Positions 13,883 to 15,730 of a DNA stretch of 15,730 nt are shown piece after piece; position 1 is the first letter of the stretch, and every line of letters begins with the position of its first letter. The notes under the pieces were generated by a model. It was not told the DNA's origin. It did not search any database and worked only from the letters and a program-made list of their open reading frames with translations. Origin of the DNA: Cellvibrionaceae bacterium. Lineage in GTDB: Bacteria > Pseudomonadota > Gammaproteobacteria > Pseudomonadales > Cellvibrionaceae. Both the position numbers and the translations under genes were made by a program. The stretch spans positions 1-15,730 of the forward strand of contig JAOXRV010000497.1 in the NCBI GenBank assembly GCA_025800435.1, written 5' to 3'.

Positions 13883-14008
13883 GGTTTTGGCGCTATTATT
13901 TTTATTTATAGTGTATTTCACTGCTGTTTATATCAGTTTCACGTTAATTCGCATCATTTAGGCCCACTTATGCACAAGCGGGGAAAATTACGGTTAGATT
14001 AGCGGATC

Positions 14009-14044
14009 TGTCTTAAAATGTCATGCCTGTGTCTGCATATGACA
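14009..14044. promoter_or_regulatory. helically phased TGTC repeats, candidate AraC operator
   Basis: TGTC occurs at 14009, 14019 and 14030 on the + strand, spaced 10 and 11 bp. The last element is inverted: TGTCAT (14019-14024) is mirrored by ATGACA (14039-14044). The array lies 127 bp upstream of the divergent AraC start and 176 bp upstream of the receptor start. Direct half-sites one turn apart are how AraC-family proteins with two helix-turn-helix motifs bind. No convincing -35/-10 pair is seen in the 13883-14219 region. Confidence 0.5.
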
Positions 14045-14219
14045 GGAATATGAAAATTCTAAATCGTAATATCACACTGCTGATAAAGCATCGAAGATGT
14101 GGTTAAGTGCCGCCCAGACAATAAGCAATAAGGGTAACGGGCGTTTAGTACCAAGTGTGCAACCATGCCACCTGACCGCCATCATTAAAGCAATAAAAAA
14201 CATTCTATGGGAAGAGATC

Positions 14220-15730
14220 ATGACCAAGCCAACTACCCCCCGTATTCGTCGGGCTATTAGCCCCAAACCGCTCGTTATTGCCATCGCCGCTGGGTTAACG
14301 GCCGCTGTGCCCATGGTGCAAGCCCAAGACCTGATGCTGGAAGAAGTTGTTGTTACCGCCCAAAAGCGTGAGCAAGGCTTGCAGGACGTGCCGGTTGCAG
14401 TGTCTGCCGTAAGCGGTGAAAAAATTGATGATATCGGTATTACCGATTTTGAAGAAGTTACTCTGTACACGCCCAGCGTAAGCATTAACCGCGGCTCCGC
14501 ACAGCCCAATATTTTTATTCGCGGCGTCGGTTCCGGTACCAATGCCGGCTTTGAACAGTCCGTCGGCTTGTATATCGATGGCGTATACTCCGGCCGCGGT
14601 CAGCTGGCCGCTGTGCCCATGACTATGGACCTGGCGCGGATTGAAATTCTTAAAGGCCCCCAGGGTATTTTGTTTGGTAAAAACACCATTGGCGGTGCCA
14701 TCAATGTCACCACTGCCAAGCCCAGCTTTGATTTTGAAGGCATGGTAGATGCCCTGTACGCCCCCGAAGACGGCGAGCAGATTTACAACTTGGTGCTAAA
14801 CACCCCAATCAGCGATAACTTCGCTGCGCGCCTGGCTATGCGCTATGAGGGCATGGACGGCTGGTGGGATAACCGCGCCCTGAACCTGGAAGGCCCCGAT
14901 AAAGACAATCTGTTTGCCCGTTTAAGTTTGCGCTGGGAAATCAATGACAACCTGGAGGCCCTGTTTAAATATGAGCACGGCGATTTCGATATTGTTAATA
15001 AACCTATTGTGGTTTATCAATCTGACCACGCCGGCAAGCCCAACTACGCTGGCGGTATTCCCTTTCCGGTAATCGATAGCCACAGCCAAGGTGCCGTCGA
15101 CAATAGCGCCGCCACAATTACCGATACCGATACCGCAGCCCTAACCCTGAATTGGGATCTTGATTTTGCCACCCTTACCTCGATCAGCGCCTTTACCGGC
15201 TACGATCTGATTCAGAAGCAAGATTCTGACTTCTCGGCCCAGCCTGGCCTGCACCGTACCCTAGATGAGCAGTACGAGCAGCTGAGCCAGGAAATTCGTT
15301 TGGTATCACCCGGTGGTGAAACCTTTGACTGGATTGTGGGCGCCTACTACCAGCAAGCTGAGCTGGATGTTAGCCGCACCAACAATACTTTGAACTTTGC
15401 ACTGTCTGGCCCCTTGGGTGTGCCACCCCTGTCGGCGGTACCTGGCAGTACTCCCAAGCCATCTATTTTTGATCAGGACTCTGACAGCTGGGCGATCTTT
15501 GCCCAGGGCACTTTTGCGGTGAGCGATAGCCTGCGTTTAGGCTTGGGTTTGCGCTACAACGAAGAGACCAAAGAACTGGATAAGATTACCGGAAATGAAC
15601 TTGGTATTTTGCACCCAGTGGCTGGTTTCCTGTACTCCAACCCCGCCAATTTGGTCTCTATCACTGATCTGCGCAGTCACTCCTTTACCGGTTTAGAGCG
15701 CAGCGAAGAGAAGCTGACCTGGATGGCCAA
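14220..15730 (+). CDS. TonB-dependent outer-membrane receptor (3' end outside window)
   Basis: The frame is open from ATG 14220 to the window end, 503 complete codons. AAGAG lies 5-9 bases before the start. A signal peptide (hydrophobic core VIAIAAGLTAAV) ends at VQA35. The TonB box region follows as LEEVVVTAQKREQGLQDVPV (40-59), and the plug domain includes IFIRGVG, VGLYIDGVYSGR, LARIEILKGPQGILFGKN and GGAINVTT, all well-conserved plug motifs. The remainder is the beginning of the beta-barrel with alternating aromatic strands. This type of receptor imports organic ligands across the outer membrane using TonB energy, rather than being clearly a siderophore receptor. The ligand is unknown. It diverges from the AraC-type regulator, so a catabolic uptake role with the periplasmic amidohydrolase is plausible. 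Confidence 0.95.
   Translation, partial: MTKPTTPRIRRAISPKPLVIAIAAGLTAAVPMVQAQDLMLEEVVVTAQKREQGLQDVPVAVSAVSGEKIDDIGITDFEEVTLYTPSVSINRGSAQPNIFIRGVGSGTNAGFEQSVGLYIDGVYSGRGQLAAVPMTMDLARIEILKGPQGILFGKNTIGGAINVTTAKPSFDFEGMVDALYAPEDGEQIYNLVLNTPISDNFAARLAMRYEGMDGWWDNRALNLEGPDKDNLFARLSLRWEINDNLEALFKYEHGDFDIVNKPIVVYQSDHAGKPNYAGGIPFPVIDSHSQGAVDNSAATITDTDTAALTLNWDLDFATLTSISAFTGYDLIQKQDSDFSAQPGLHRTLDEQYEQLSQEIRLVSPGGETFDWIVGAYYQQAELDVSRTNNTLNFALSGPLGVPPLSAVPGSTPKPSIFDQDSDSWAIFAQGTFAVSDSLRLGLGLRYNEETKELDKITGNELGILHPVAGFLYSNPANLVSITDLRSHSFTGLERSEEKLTWMA

Noticed and set aside
14072..14542. 156-codon frame on the - strand
   Set aside because: It lies antisense to the start of the TonB-dependent receptor, whose frame has clear signal peptide and plug motifs; the antisense frame is a shadow.
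1..15730. CRISPR array, insertion sequence or replication origin
   Set aside because: No regularly spaced repeats, no transposase frame, no terminal repeats and no DnaA-box cluster were seen on reading both strands.

Overview
The window reads as chromosomal DNA of a Gammaproteobacterium, most likely a marine or aquatic one of the Cellvibrionales/Spongiibacteraceae kind. This is inferred from a TonB-dependent receptor with a plug-domain N-terminus, an OruR-type AraC regulator, an Aer-like PAS protein close to the enterobacterial Aer sensor domain, a FimV/HubP-like membrane protein and a CCA-encoding tRNA-Ala. No species marker is present, so the placement is tentative.

Layout. Positions 1-1052 hold the C-terminal part of an acidic single-pass membrane protein (FimV/HubP-like at best). 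A stringent-type promoter (1123-1150), tRNA-Ala(GGC) (1218-1293) and its terminator (1321-1347) follow. Next is a more A/T-rich accessory stretch (about 1350-3500): tandem inverted repeats, a class II Fic adenylyltransferase with a C-terminal winged helix (1595-2755), and a convergent DUF3592-like membrane protein (2938-3408). After a gene-free gap with a palindrome come a complete carotenoid/lignostilbene-type cleavage oxygenase (3882-5339) and a convergent lipoprotein of unknown function (5366-6088). The two are separated by a perfect 19-bp hairpin that contains the lipoprotein stop codon in its loop.

The most interesting region is a tightly packed seven-gene operon, 6404-11028, all on the + strand: a helical-repeat protein, a degenerate receiver protein, a Ras-like/MglA-like small GTPase with unusual G motifs, a divergent roadblock-like protein, a canonical roadblock/LC7 protein, a stand-alone FAD-type (Aer-like) PAS protein, and a PhnD-like solute-binding protein that lacks a signal peptide. 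The first five genes overlap or nearly abut, and the last two overlap by four bases. Together they look like a cytoplasmic signalling module in which a redox sensor and a small-molecule sensor set the nucleotide state of a small GTPase through roadblock partners, with the degenerate receiver and the helical-repeat protein as effectors or localisers. MglA/MglB/RomR polarity control in Myxococcus and the Streptomyces conservons are the nearest described analogues. The combination seen here is not one I can match to a named system.

The right end (11106-15730) is a likely uptake-and-catabolism module: an exported YtcJ-type amidohydrolase (11106-12794) and an AraC-family regulator (12860-13882), both on the - strand, diverging from a TonB-dependent receptor (14220 to beyond the window end). 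The divergent intergenic region carries TGTC motifs spaced one helical turn apart, a plausible operator for the AraC protein.
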